64,000 bases of DNA from Deltaproteobacteria bacterium HGW-Deltaproteobacteria-14 (GCA_002841945.1 PHBI01000003.1:51893-115892); one strand, 5' to 3'. Shown: positions 19,311-30,000, counted from the first letter of the stretch. Program-made: numbers and translations. Notes: a model not told the origin generated them from the letters alone.

Positions 19311-20562
19311 TATGGACACCACCCCCGATCCCACTGACGAGACCCTCGACGCCCGCCAGGCCGCCGAGCTGCTGGGCGTCAAGCGCGCCACCCTCTACGC
19401 CTACGTCAGCCGGGGGCTCCTGAAAGCGCTCCCGACCGAAGGCCGCGCTAGCCGCTACCTCCGCGCCGAGGTCGAGCGCCTCCGCACCCGCTCCGCCGGC
19501 CGCTCGGGCCAGACCGCGGCGGCGTCGGGCGCCCTCCGCTTCCGCGAGCCCGCGATGGACACGGCGATCACCGCCATCACGCCCCGCGGGCCGGTGTACC
19601 GCGGCCAGGCCGCGCTCGACCTCGCCGCGGGTGGCGTCGCCTTCGAGCCGACCGCGGAGCTGCTGTGGCGCGGCGTCGCAGAGGCGGACGACGAGCTGTG
19701 GCGCGGCGCCCCGCCGCTCCTCGACCTCGGCATCGAGAGCCTGTGGCTCCCCAACGGCGCGACCCCCACCGACGCCATCCGACTCACCCTCTCGCTGGTC
19801 GACGGCAAGCGGCCTCCCGCCGGACCTCGCGCCGAGGCCCTCGAGCGCGCCGACGCGCGGCGGATCATCCGGCTCCTCGCGAGCGCCGCCGGCACCGCGC
19901 GCGACCCGGCCGCCGCCCAGGCCGCCCTCGCCGCGCCCTCGGTCGCCGCCGCCCTCGCGGTGAGCTTCGGCGTGATCCCCAGCGACCGGGTCGTCGGCGC
20001 CCTGGACCAAGCCCTGGTCCTGGCGGCCGACCACGAGCTGACGGTGTCGACCTTCACCGCGCGGATCGTCGCGTCGACCGGCGCCGAGCTGACGGCGTGC
20101 CTCGTCGCGGCGGCCGCGGCGCTGTCCGGCCCGCGTCACGGCGGGATGTGCTCGCGGGTCGAGGGCCTCCTCGAGGAGGCGACCAGCCTGAGCGCGCCGG
20201 CCGACGTGCTGGCGCGCCGCCACGCGCGCGGGGAGGTCGTCGCCGGGTTCGGGCACCCCCTCTACCCCGACGGGGATCCACGCGGCCCGGCGCTCCTCGC
20301 GCTGGCGCGGGCGGTGGACGACGGGGCGGACCCGGCGACGGTCGCCGCCCTGGCGGTCGCCGAGGGGATGGCGCGCGGCGGGCAGCCAGCGCCGAGCCTC
20401 GACTTCGGCCTCGTCGCGCTGGCCTGCGCCCTCGGGCTCCCCCGGGGGGCGGCGCAGGCCATCTTCGCGGTCGCGCGGGTCGCCGGCTGGGTCGCCCACG
20501 TGCTCGAGCAGCGGAGCCAGGGGGACCTCCTCCGCCCGACCGCGCGCTACATCGGCGGCTGA
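19303..20562 (+). CDS. citrate synthase-family protein with N-terminal helix-turn-helix
   Basis: A 419-residue protein starting at ATG 19303 (a second ATG at 19312 is in frame). Residues about 14-65 are an excisionase/MerR-like HTH: DARQAAELLGVKRATLYAYV followed by a wing-like segment. The rest is a citrate synthase-type fold with the recognisable active-site segments GPRHGGMCSRVEGL, GFGHPLYPDGDPRG, DFGLVALACALGLP and AHVLEQRSQGDLLRPTARY. The usual reaction joins oxaloacetate and an acyl-CoA. HTH-citrate synthase fusions are known from databases, but their role is unclear; the fold may serve as a metabolite sensor. The AT-rich half-site cluster over its start suggests autoregulation. Confidence 0.85.
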   Translation: MSTMDTTPDPTDETLDARQAAELLGVKRATLYAYVSRGLLKALPTEGRASRYLRAEVERLRTRSAGRSGQTAAASGALRFREPAMDTAITAITPRGPVYRGQAALDLAAGGVAFEPTAELLWRGVAEADDELWRGAPPLLDLGIESLWLPNGATPTDAIRLTLSLVDGKRPPAGPRAEALERADARRIIRLLASAAGTARDPAAAQAALAAPSVAAALAVSFGVIPSDRVVGALDQALVLAADHELTVSTFTARIVASTGAELTACLVAAAAALSGPRHGGMCSRVEGLLEEATSLSAPADVLARRHARGEVVAGFGHPLYPDGDPRGPALLALARAVDDGADPATVAALAVAEGMARGGQPAPSLDFGLVALACALGLPRGAAQAIFAVARVAGWVAHVLEQRSQGDLLRPTARYIGG

Positions 20563-20790
20563 CGCCGGAGACCCCGTGGGCGGCCTGCTCCTCGAGGGCC
20601 TCGAGGCGCCGCTCGATCTTCTCGAGGCGCTCGAGGATGGCGCGCGAGGTCGCGTCCCCGGTCTCGGCGCCGGCCATGTGCCACCACAGCAGGTCGAAGG
20701 GGTCGAACCCTCCGATCCGGTCGCCGCCCGGGGGCGACCGCGCCTCCGACCGGCGGGAGCGGCGGCGCGGACGGGCCGGCGAGCCGCTCG

Positions 20791-23301
20791 TCAGGTGACG
20801 TCGGCGCCGATGGACTCGAGGAAGCACTCGGTGGGCTCGGGGAAGCTCATCGGGTAGACGAAGCCGCTCGGGATGTACTTGGCCGGGACCGGGTGGCCGT
20901 CGAGGTCGAGGTCGAAGCCCTCGTCGTCCCACTCGTCGTAGGCCGCCTGGTTGAAGGCGGCGGCCGTGCGGAACGCCTGCAGCACGTCCTCGGCGCCGAC
21001 CGTCGGTGAGTAGGCCGGCCCGATGAGGTTGCCGAACACGCGGTGGCGCTGGGCCTCGACCCACGCGGCGTCGTGGACGGCGATCGCGAGCTCGCCCTCG
21101 TAGAGCAGCCCGCGGTTGTTGTGGTTGCAGCTCCCGACCTCGAGGTAGACGTCGTCGATGATGACCAGCTTGGCGTGCAGATCGTGCGCGACGAAGTGCG
21201 CATCGACCTCGTCCCAGCAGAACGTGCAGTCGGTGTCGACGGACGCGTAGCTGCGCAGCTGGAACAGGCCGTAGCGGTCCGGCCACAGGCTCTCGAAGGC
21301 CTCGTTCTCGAGATAGGTCTGCCAGCAGCCCGGGTCGCTCCACTCGCCGATGGCGTTGGTGAACACGATGAGCTGCAGCGCGGGCACCTCGGCCATGCGG
21401 TCGATGATGGCGTCCCCCAGGATCGGCGCCCGCATGTACTGGTCCTCGATGAAGATGTAGTGCTCGGCCTGGCCGATGGCGCGCACCAGGGTCTCGAGGA
21501 TGGCGTACTCGTCGAAGGGCGCCGGCATCGTCGCGACCACCTGCAGCGGGACGCCTCCCGGGACGCCGGGATCCGCCGGGGCGACCGTGAAGTCGGTCGA
21601 CCGATCCGCGAAGCGGACCCCGGCCGCGCGCTGGTGCGCCCAACGCTGGTGGAAGACGTCGACGGCGTCGCGCACCGCGGCCCCCTCGATGCGCGTGTGG
21701 AAGTCCGTGCGGGGCGCCTGCGGCTCGTCCTCCTTGTCGAGCACCGCCTGCCGGTCCGCGCGGCTCGCGTCGAAGGGCATCCGGCGCGGATCGAAGACCA
21801 GGTGCTCGTCGGTGTCCCAGTCGGCGAGGTTGAAGTTCATCCCGCCGATGTAGGCGACGTCCTGGTCCATCGTGAGGAACTTCTGGTGCCAGCTCGCGAG
21901 CGGGATGTCGAAGCTGCCGAGGCCGAGGGGCAGGTCGGTCATGTCGACCACCTGGGTCGGGATGAAGGCCTCCGGCGGGTTCTCGTCGAGCCACTGGGCG
22001 GCGGCAGCGTCGGGGCGCGCCTCGGCGAGGGCGGCGCCGAAGTCCGGCGCGGCGGGGGCCACGTCGAAGGTCCCGGCGGCCTCGTTGGCGTGGCCCATGA
22101 ACTCGAAGCCGTCGCCGGTCGCCTCCCCCTTCGCGATCAGCGCGTCGTCGACGTTGAAGTTGGCGAGCAGCCCGTCCTGGCTGAAGAACTGGTTGACCAG
22201 CACCTTCTTGGCGGCCGGGCTGGCCTCGAGGATCGCCATCACCGTGTTCTGCCGGCGCGCGCTCGCCCCGAGGTTCACGCTCTCGCTCGGCGTGCCGCGC
22301 AGCAGCTCGAAGTCGCTGCGCCACCACCAGATGCTGATGGTGATGAGCTGACTGGCGGCCCGCAGATCCTCGGTCACCCGCTTCCAGGTCGTCTCGCCGT
22401 TCATGAGCAGCTCGACCAAGGTGTCGGGGTGCCACGGTCGCGCGCTCGCCGCGAACCAGCGGTGCGCGAGCCCGGCCCAGACGGTCGTGACCTCGACCGG
22501 CTCGCCCGCGACCGTCCGCGTCCCGCGCGTGATGACCACCCCGCCGCCGAACGGCATCGCGCCCTGCGCGGTCAGGGCGTCCGGGCTGCTCGGGCCCGCG
22601 TAGCTCAGGGTCTGCGTCACGTCGTGGTGGTCGGGGGCGCCGACGCGCAGCGTGAACGCGCCGTTGCCGCAGAGCGCGGCGAGCCCGCCGTCGAAGGTCA
22701 CCGCCTCTCCCGCGGCGGAGGTCACCTCGACCGTCGCACCCGGGACCGGTCGCGCCCACAGGTCGAGCGCGACGACCTCGAGCGCGCCCGTCCGCAGGTG
22801 GCACCCGGTGGTCTCCCAGCCGCAGCCGCAGTCGCTGAGGTCGCAGCTGATCGCCTGCCCCTCGCTGCCGTCGGGGCAGACGCAGGTCCAGGTCCCCGGC
22901 AGGTTGCCGCAGGCCGCCGCGCTCCCGCACACCGCCGTGCCGTCCTCACACTCGTCGACATCCTCGCAGGCGAAGCCGCTGCCGGTCCAGCCCTGATCGC
23001 ACACGCACTGGCCGGCGACGCAGCTCGCGTGCGGATCGCAGGGCTTGCTGCAGGTCGCGCTCGTGTCCTCGGTCACGACGGTGTCGGCGGCGACGGTGTC
23101 GGCGGCGACGCTGTCGGTGGCAGCGCCGTCGGCGTCGCCGCCCGGGGTGGTGTCGTCGGGCGTCGTGGTCGTGTCGGCCGCGGTGATCGTGTCGCTCACC
23201 GCGTCCTCGACCACCTGGACGCCGTCGTCTCCGCCACACCCGAAGCCGAGGCCGCCCAAGGCGGCCGCGACACACCCGAAGATCGCCACATTGTGTTGCA
23301 T
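20791..23301 (-). CDS. phospholipase D-family lipoprotein with EGF-like repeats
   Basis: An 836-residue lipoprotein (lipobox near GLGFGC). A Thr/Asp/Ala-rich linker follows, then two Cys-rich EGF-like modules (CVAGQCVCDQGWTGSGFAC, DVDECEDGTAVC; the second has the calcium-binding DxDE pattern). The catalytic part carries both HxK(x)4D motifs: HQKFLTMD near residue 472 and HAKLVIID near 709. Two such motifs make one phospholipase D/transphosphatidylase active site. The protein should act outside the cell or on the outer membrane, on phospholipids, though related folds are also nucleases or lipid synthases. The ATG is at 23301; the open frame upstream is not coding-like. EGF modules in bacteria are largely a Myxococcota feature. 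Confidence 0.88.
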   Translation of the reverse strand: MQHNVAIFGCVAAALGGLGFGCGGDDGVQVVEDAVSDTITAADTTTTPDDTTPGGDADGAATDSVAADTVAADTVVTEDTSATCSKPCDPHASCVAGQCVCDQGWTGSGFACEDVDECEDGTAVCGSAAACGNLPGTWTCVCPDGSEGQAISCDLSDCGCGWETTGCHLRTGALEVVALDLWARPVPGATVEVTSAAGEAVTFDGGLAALCGNGAFTLRVGAPDHHDVTQTLSYAGPSSPDALTAQGAMPFGGGVVITRGTRTVAGEPVEVTTVWAGLAHRWFAASARPWHPDTLVELLMNGETTWKRVTEDLRAASQLITISIWWWRSDFELLRGTPSESVNLGASARRQNTVMAILEASPAAKKVLVNQFFSQDGLLANFNVDDALIAKGEATGDGFEFMGHANEAAGTFDVAPAAPDFGAALAEARPDAAAAQWLDENPPEAFIPTQVVDMTDLPLGLGSFDIPLASWHQKFLTMDQDVAYIGGMNFNLADWDTDEHLVFDPRRMPFDASRADRQAVLDKEDEPQAPRTDFHTRIEGAAVRDAVDVFHQRWAHQRAAGVRFADRSTDFTVAPADPGVPGGVPLQVVATMPAPFDEYAILETLVRAIGQAEHYIFIEDQYMRAPILGDAIIDRMAEVPALQLIVFTNAIGEWSDPGCWQTYLENEAFESLWPDRYGLFQLRSYASVDTDCTFCWDEVDAHFVAHDLHAKLVIIDDVYLEVGSCNHNNRGLLYEGELAIAVHDAAWVEAQRHRVFGNLIGPAYSPTVGAEDVLQAFRTAAAFNQAAYDEWDDEGFDLDLDGHPVPAKYIPSGFVYPMSFPEPTECFLESIGADVT

Positions 23302-23393
23302 TGCGAGAGGATCCGACGCGGCCGCCGCGGTGTCAAAGACTACGCGCCGCGGGCACCGCACCCCGCCGTCCCCGCGTGCCGTCGGCCGCCGCC

Positions 23394-23939
23394 CTACGCG
23401 CCGAGCGCGGTGCGGGTGAGCGCCGTCTCGAGGGTCGCCGCGCCCACCGTCACGTAGAGGTGGCCGTTGGTGTGGAGCACCTCGAGGGAGGTCTTGCGGT
23501 CGACGAGGGGCTCGAGGGCGTCGAGGAACGCCGGGTCGAGGTGGAAGATCGGGATGTCGGCGGCGCCGAAGACCCCCTTCGCGGCCGCTTCGCGTTGCAG
23601 CAATCCAGGGTCGGTGGACGTGAATATGGTCAGGCGTTCTGATGCCTTGGACGCCTTGTGCAGCCGCTCGGCAGACGGCGCGCCGACGTCGATCCACGCG
23701 CGCAGTCGGCCGGTGGGATCGTACACGGCGACCGGGGGCTCCTCGGCCGACGAGAGGCCGCCCTTGCTGAAGGCGATCCCGTCCTCGTAGCTCAGGCAGT
23801 AGGCGAGGGTGCGCGTCAGCAGGTAGCGGAGCGTCTCCGACGGGTGCCGCGCGAGGCGCAGGTCGAGGGTCTCGTAGACCCCGCGGTCGACGTCGGAGAG
23901 CGCGATCTTCAGGCGGTAGATGGTGGAGGGCAGGGCCAT
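23394..23939 (-). CDS. yaeQ: YaeQ family protein
   Basis: With the ATG at 23939 the protein has 181 residues, the same length as Escherichia coli YaeQ; an upstream in-frame start would add an unsupported 20-residue tail. The N-terminal MALPSTIYRLKIALSDVDRG and the LRYLLTRTLAYCLSYEDGI block match the family. YaeQ has a PD-(D/E)xK nuclease-like fold, but its function is unsettled; it was first reported as able to compensate for loss of RfaH. It is soluble and cytoplasmic. It lies 57 bases downstream of the CsgG-like gene on the same strand, so the two may be co-transcribed. Confidence 0.9.
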   Translation of the reverse strand: MALPSTIYRLKIALSDVDRGVYETLDLRLARHPSETLRYLLTRTLAYCLSYEDGIAFSKGGLSSAEEPPVAVYDPTGRLRAWIDVGAPSAERLHKASKASERLTIFTSTDPGLLQREAAAKGVFGAADIPIFHLDPAFLDALEPLVDRKTSLEVLHTNGHLYVTVGAATLETALTRTALGA

Positions 23940-23995
23940 GGGTGCGTTGTACGCGACCGGGTCTCGCCCGTCCACGGGCGCCGCGGATCGCGGGT

Positions 23996-25960
23996 TCACG
24001 GTACGAGGCAGCGCCTGACCCGCAGGCGATGTAGCCGCGAGAGCGCCGCCTCGACGCGGCCCGCCGCCCGCTTGGGCTCGAGCCGCGCCACCGCGATGGC
24101 GTCCGCCGCGCGGACGCTCTCACCGAGCTCCGCGGCGTCACTGCGACACTTCGAGTCCTCGAGGGTGGCGGGGTGGCGTCGCTCGAGCCCGCGGCGAACG
24201 TCCGCGAACAGCGTGTCGAGCGCCGGCCGCTTGGGGCTGTCTCGGAAGCACCCGGCCATCCGCACGACCGCGAGCGCGTCGGCGACCTGGTCGAGGCGAT
24301 CGTCGCGGAAGCCGGCGTTGGTGCTGTCCTTCATCTCGAGCCAGCGCGTCCACGCGCGCCCGGCCTGCGGCGCTTCTCGGGCGACGAGCTCGGCGCACAG
24401 CGGATCGTCGAGGTGAAGCGCCGCGGCGTCCGTCGTCGCCAGGGCCGAACCGTCGCGCAGCACCGCCGCCGCGTCCCGCCCGAGCCGGCTCGCCACGCGG
24501 CGCTCGCGCGCCTCCGCGGCCGCGGTGATGTCGCGCACCCGCGACAACACCTCGCGCCGGTTGCGGTCGCCCTCGGGGTGGCGCGCCAGGACGGCCTCGA
24601 CCCGGGCGTTCACCGCCGGCGTCACCCCGCTCGCGTCGGCCTCGAGGAACGCCAGGTGCAGCGTCATCGCGTCCCCCACGCTGATGGTGACCGGGCCCTG
24701 GCCATACTGGACCCACAGCGGCTCGCCCGACAGCCCCCACGCCTTGACCCGCTCGATCCAGGGCGCCCACCTCGCCGGCCGCGCCTCGCGCGGGTAGCAG
24801 TTCGCGAGCGCCGCGGCGAGCGACGCGTCGAACTTCTCGGGGGAGAGGTGGCGGTAGAGCAGCAGCGACTGCGGCGAAGACATGCCGCCGTAGGCGGCCT
24901 GCATCAGCTCGCCGGGCCGCCTCCCGTACCAGGTCTCCGACGCGCCACTGACGCCGAGGGCCGCGCCGCGCGCGTCGAGGATGCGCGAGGTGGCTTGCCA
25001 GGCCACGCGGTGGTCGTTGGGGTCGCCGGACTCGAGGATCTCGGGCCAGCCGCCGGCGGTGTGCGCGAGGAACGCCTCGAGCTCGGCGTAGCGGCGGCAG
25101 TGCTGGCGGCTCGCGCGCAGCAGCGCCATGCGGATCGCGAAGTCGCGGACGCTGTCCTGGGTGTGGGTGAAGCCCGCCGGCCGGGTCGTCTCGTCGACGA
25201 GCTGGGCGAGCGCGTCATCGAGGCTCTTGTGGCGGGCGTCCTTGCTGCGCGTGGCCTCCCGCGACGACAGCGCCTCGGCCTTGGCCGCGAGCCCGGCGAG
25301 CGCGGTCGCCGCGTCGGCGAACCCCGGATCCACCGCGAGCGCCGCCTCGAACGCGCGCGTGGCGGACGCGACGTCGCCCGCGTCGCGCGCCTCGAGCCCG
25401 GCGCCGAACTTCGCGAAGGCGGTCGGATCCTCCGTCTGCGCCCGCACCAGGAGGGTCCGACGCGCCCCCGGGGTCAGCGAGATCTTCAGCTGCCCGAGGA
25501 GCTGCTCGACGACGTCCTTCTCGACCGCGACGTACTCCTCGAGGGGGCCCTCGCTGCGCACGGCGGCCAGGATGTTGCCGCTCTCGACCGCGATCAGGCG
25601 CGCGTCCATCAGCAAGCGCTCGGCCACCACGCTGAACGAGCCGCTGACGAGGAGCTCGGCGCCGAGCCCGTGCCCCACGCGCACGGCGGCCACGGGGTCG
25701 ACGAAGGCGGTGCGCGACAGCGACAGCTCGTCGAGGACGGCGTTGAGGCGCTCGCGCTCGACGAGCTGGAGCCCGGGGACGGAGGCGAGGTCGGTCACCA
25801 CCATCCCGGCCAGCGCCGTCCCGAAGCCCCCGAGGGACTGGGGGGCTGCCCCCGGGATCCACGGCAGCACGGCGACGGTGCGCGGGGCGGCGGCGACCGC
25901 GGTCGAGGCGAGGGCGAGGGTGAGCGCGGCGACGGCGAGTCGGGCGAGGGCGTCTCTCAT
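23996..25960 (-). CDS. CsgG/TolB-N-like periplasmic protein with TPR segment
   Basis: A 654-residue protein with a signal peptide cut after about residue 24 (VAAAPRTVAVLPW). Residues 25-165 resemble the CsgG/FlgO family: PRTVAVLPW, then GMVVTDLASVPGLQLVERERLNAVLDEL and GAELLVSGSF. These domains occur in outer-membrane assembly proteins. About residues 185-250 contain TPR-like helices. The remainder is helical and unrecognised. It is probably periplasmic. No second component of a curli system is present nearby, so a curli role is not supported. The ATG is at 25960. Confidence 0.7.
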   Translation of the reverse strand: MRDALARLAVAALTLALASTAVAAAPRTVAVLPWIPGAAPQSLGGFGTALAGMVVTDLASVPGLQLVERERLNAVLDELSLSRTAFVDPVAAVRVGHGLGAELLVSGSFSVVAERLLMDARLIAVESGNILAAVRSEGPLEEYVAVEKDVVEQLLGQLKISLTPGARRTLLVRAQTEDPTAFAKFGAGLEARDAGDVASATRAFEAALAVDPGFADAATALAGLAAKAEALSSREATRSKDARHKSLDDALAQLVDETTRPAGFTHTQDSVRDFAIRMALLRASRQHCRRYAELEAFLAHTAGGWPEILESGDPNDHRVAWQATSRILDARGAALGVSGASETWYGRRPGELMQAAYGGMSSPQSLLLYRHLSPEKFDASLAAALANCYPREARPARWAPWIERVKAWGLSGEPLWVQYGQGPVTISVGDAMTLHLAFLEADASGVTPAVNARVEAVLARHPEGDRNRREVLSRVRDITAAAEARERRVASRLGRDAAAVLRDGSALATTDAAALHLDDPLCAELVAREAPQAGRAWTRWLEMKDSTNAGFRDDRLDQVADALAVVRMAGCFRDSPKRPALDTLFADVRRGLERRHPATLEDSKCRSDAAELGESVRAADAIAVARLEPKRAAGRVEAALSRLHRLRVRRCLVP

Positions 25961-26089
25961 GGCGCCGATTCTATGCCCACGAGGCGGGTGAGACCACCGA
26001 CAAACCCGAGCAGTTCCGAGGGCGCGAGGCGACGACGGCCCGTCGGCGTCGTGCTATGCATCGTCGGGACGCCGAGACCGGAGCTGGCC

Positions 26090-26788
26090 ATGACCGCCGA
26101 CATCGCGATCGCCTCCTGGGTCGATCCCCGTCACCTGACCCGCGCCGCCGGGCTCGGCTACCGCGCCGCCTACGCCGCGCACCCCGCGCGCGCGGTGGTG
26201 ATCCGCGACCTCCTCCAGGCCCCGATCGCCGAGCGCCTGAGCCGCTTCTTCGCCCAGGACGCCGAGTACACGACCGGCTTTGGCCTCAAGGGGCGCTACG
26301 GCTTCGTCGCGGAGGCGGAGTGGCGCGAGGCGCCGGAGGCCGACCGCTTCTTCCGCTACGCGAACCTCCTGCAGGCCCGCGGCAAGGCGGTGGAGAGCCC
26401 GGACTTCGCGACCTTCCTCGCCGTCCTCCACGCCCTCGAGTCCCCCGACGCGCGCGCCTTCTTCCAGGCGGTCAGCGGCCTCTCCCTCGGCGCCGTGACG
26501 ACCGCGGCGCGCCGCATGGCCGCCGGCGACTCCCTCGTCGAGCACACCGACGACATCGGCGACCGCGCGCTCTCCTTCGTCCTCTACCTCACCCCCGGCT
26601 GGGAGCCCGCCTGGGGCGGCGAGCTGCAGCTCGACGACGGCGCTGGTGCCTACGCTCACCGGGTCGAGCCCGTGTTCAACAGCCTCGTGCTCTTCGACGC
26701 GCGCACGTGGCACCGGGTCGCCCCGTTCACCGACGCCCTCGGCGCCCGCGCCCGCTACACCCTGGGCGGGTGGTTTCTCGCCGCCTGA
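26090..26788 (+). CDS. 2-oxoglutarate/Fe(II)-dependent oxygenase (prolyl hydroxylase-like)
   Basis: A 232-residue protein with GGAG seven bases before its ATG. The double-stranded beta-helix core carries the iron triad H152-T-D154 (LVEHTDD) and H208 (RTWHRVAPF), with a 2-oxoglutarate-binding Arg in RARYTLGGW. The FVLYLTPGWEPAWGGELQL strand is typical of the prolyl-4-hydroxylase/SM-20 branch. It should hydroxylate a protein or small molecule using 2-oxoglutarate and oxygen; the substrate is unknown. The long in-frame stretch upstream is antisense to the CsgG-like gene and not part of this protein. Confidence 0.85.
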   Translation: MTADIAIASWVDPRHLTRAAGLGYRAAYAAHPARAVVIRDLLQAPIAERLSRFFAQDAEYTTGFGLKGRYGFVAEAEWREAPEADRFFRYANLLQARGKAVESPDFATFLAVLHALESPDARAFFQAVSGLSLGAVTTAARRMAAGDSLVEHTDDIGDRALSFVLYLTPGWEPAWGGELQLDDGAGAYAHRVEPVFNSLVLFDARTWHRVAPFTDALGARARYTLGGWFLAA

Positions 26789-27003
26789 GCCCCGCGCGAT
26801 CGGCGCGTCCCAGCGCCGCCCACGGCGGATCGCGCCGCGCCCCGGGGGCGGCCTGAGCAGATGTGCTCAATCTGCCGATCCGTGGTCCGGCGCGTTGACC
26901 CGGGTTCGCCGCGGGCGTCTGCTGCCAAACGGCGCCGGAAGATCCTGGCCCGCGACGGTCCGCCTCCCAGCCCTCCGGCCCCAGCCATCAGCAGGTCGAC
27001 GCG

Positions 27004-30000
27004 ATGCGCCATCAACGTCGTCGTGACTCACTCGTCCCCGCCCTCCTCGTCGCCGCGGTCGCCGCGTGCGATCCGGGCGCCGCCACGACGGCGCCGCCCG
27101 CCGCGTCGGTCGACTACGACCCCGTCACCGTCGACGTGAGCTGCCAGAACGGCTTCGAGGTCGACCGCCTCCAGGTCGCCGCCGACGGCGCCCTGTGGGG
27201 GGAGAACGACCGCGGCGTCTACCGCTCCCGCGACGGCGCCGTGACCTTCGAGCGCCGCTACGACCCAGCGCCCTTCGCGCTCTTCGAGCCCGACCACGCC
27301 ACGCGCCCCTTCCCGTGGAACAAGGTCGAGCTGGTCGACGGCCAGACCTGGATCCTGTCGACCAGGAACGACGTCCTCCCGCAGATCCCCAACGTCGTGG
27401 CCCTGACCGAGGACGGCGGCCAGACCTACGCCGTCGGCACGTCGCGCGCCGACGCGCTGACCTACGACGGCCAGGCCGGCGCCCAGTGGCCCCTCGACGA
27501 CGGCCGGATCCTCTTTCAGTACCTGGGTAATTGGTATCTGACCGCCGACGGCGGCGCCACCGCCACCTTCTTGAAGGGGCGCTACCAGAGCGCCGGCACC
27601 AACGTCCTCTACCCCTTCAACCCCTACCAGCCCGACGAGGGCGTGCAGCGCGTCCACTTCGCCCCGGACGTCGTCAGCGCCCGCCCCATCTGTCCCTTCG
27701 GCCCGGCGCTGGACGCCTACCTCGCCGCCTGCGTCGTGGGCGACGGCAGCGGCTGCACCAACTACCTCCCCGACGGCTGCTTCGGCGGCCCCGCGCCGGC
27801 CGCCGTCTCGCCGACCGGCGCCTACGCCGTCGCCATCGGCACCCGCGTGATGTGGTTCGACGGCGCCTGGCACTTCCAGGCGCTGCCACAAGAGAAGAAG
27901 ATCCACGCCGTCCTCTCCCTGCGCTTCGCCGGCGAGGACCTGTGGATCGCCTACCGCGAGGGGACCGCGGACGAGCCACTGCGGCAGGTGACCTACCGCA
28001 TCCGCGGCGCCCTCGCCGGCGCTCCCCGCCTCGAGAAGCCGACCTTCCGCGCCGGCGACGGCACCTTTGACGCCCTGCTGGACATCGCCGCGGACGGCGA
28101 CGACGCCTGGGCCGTCCTCGCCGCCACGCCCACCCGCGAGCGCGCCGGGCACCTCGTCTGCAAGCTCGGCGCGACCGCGCCCGTGGCCCCGCTGCTCACA
28201 GGCACCCCGGCGGTCGCCGAGCCCGGCCGCCTCTACCTCCACGCGCGCCGCGGCGCCGCCTCGGATATGTTCGATCGCCTCGCCCTGACCGAGGACGGGC
28301 GGGCCTACGTCGCCGCCTGGCGCCAGCTCCTCGGCCGCGTCCCGCCGGGCGCGCCGCTGTGGAACGTCAGCGACGGCTTCGACGCGAAGGCCACCATCGC
28401 CGGGATCACCACCAACTCCGGCGTCCAGATCTACGTCAACGCCTTCGGCGAGCGCACCGACGTCCCCGAGCTCCACGTCCTCGACGTCGCCCCGGTGATC
28501 GGCCTCCCCTACGGCGGCACCACGTTCCGGGTGGCGGCCGCCGCGCCGGCACAGTCGCAGCCCGCCGGCTGGGTCTCCGCCACGAGCAGCGTCGAGCGCG
28601 AGCTGCTCCTCGCTGGAGAGCGCGGCACCTGGCCACTCCGCGCCGCCAGCTGGACCCCGGCGGGGCGTCGACCCATCCCTGGCATCGCCCGCGCTACCGC
28701 CGCCGGGATCGCGCTGACCAAGCCCCAGAACGGCCCGGTTCTGGTCCTCGCCAGCGGCGGCGACGACGGCGGCGGCTGGGTGACGCCGATCGGGCTCGTC
28801 TCGCTGCTCGACGGCCCGCTGCCCACGGAGTCGCCGTGCGCCACCCCGCCCGTGGCGTCCTCCACCTGCGTCATCTACCCGGGCGAGGCCACGAGCCTCA
28901 CGATGGACAGCGACGGCGCCATCTACGTCGTCGACGGCCCGCGGGGGCAGGTCGCCCGCAAGCGCCCCGCGGATGACGCCTTCAGCCCGGTCGCGACCGG
29001 GCTCATGCACCCCGCCGACCTCGCCCTGCGCCACGAGGGCGGCGTGACCCGGCTCTACGTGCTGGACGGCGACGTCTGGGTCTTCACGCCGTCGGACGCC
29101 CCCGCCGTGCGCCGGGCCGCCAGCGCGATGACCCCCTACGCGGTGGCGCTGCGCGACCCGGCCGAGGCCGACCCGCAGGTCGACCCCGGCTCGCTGCCGA
29201 CCGCGAGCTGCGTCAGCGGGGCGCCGTGCCTGTCGCCGCCGATCTGGAGCGACACCTCGTTTCCCTGGAAGGATCTCGACGGCTGGGTGGTCCTGGCCGA
29301 CCAGAACATCTGCCTCCCGGGGCAGGACTACGGCGACGCCGGGACCCTGCTCCTCAACGGCGTCGCCGTGCCGACGACGAGCTGGGGGCCGGCGAGCGTC
29401 TGCTTCGACGCGAAGCAGGCGCCCCACGAGCCCCGTCGGGGCGCCCTGTGGCTCGTCCGTGACGACGGCGTGCCCTCCCACGTCCTGCCCTACGCCGTCG
29501 TCGACCCGCAGAGCGGCGCGACGGCGCAGAACGCCTTCGACGTGGAGGTGCCGCTGCCCGCAGCCGCCCGCGCGGCGCGCCTCGCGACGAGCTGCCGCAG
29601 CGCGCGCGAGGAGGGGTGCGAGGTGGTCGTGGTGGGCCCGCTGCCGACGCCGCTGACCGCCACCATCGACGGCCTGGACGCGCCGGTGGTCAGCTTCGGC
29701 GCCGGTAACCTCCTCGTGCGGTGGCCCGACGGGCTCTCGCCCGGGCGCTACACCCTCGCCGTCGCCGGGCTGAGCGCCGAGGTGGAGCTCGTCGACGTCC
29801 ACAAGCGCACCCTCGGCGAGGTGCCGGTCGATCAGATCGGCGTCCCCGAGCACGGTCAGGCCGTCGCCGCGGCCTGGGGCCGGACCTTCGCGGTGGTCCG
29901 CGAGGGGCGGACCTCCCACGTCTTCGGAGACCCCGTCCCCGACGCCGTCGTCGTGGCCCTCCACGACGTCGATGGGGGCGCGGTGCCGCCGTTCCCCGAC

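Noticed and set aside
20054..22930. A 958-codon minus-strand frame beside the phospholipase D gene
   Set aside because: It is a shifted frame of the PLD gene, whose own frame contains lipobox, EGF and two HKD motifs. Only the short coiled-coil-like part at 20563-20790 was kept as a weak finding.
23996..25960. A curli secretion locus based on the CsgG-like domain
   Set aside because: No CsgA, CsgB, CsgE or CsgF-like gene is in the neighbourhood and the protein has a long extra C-terminal part.
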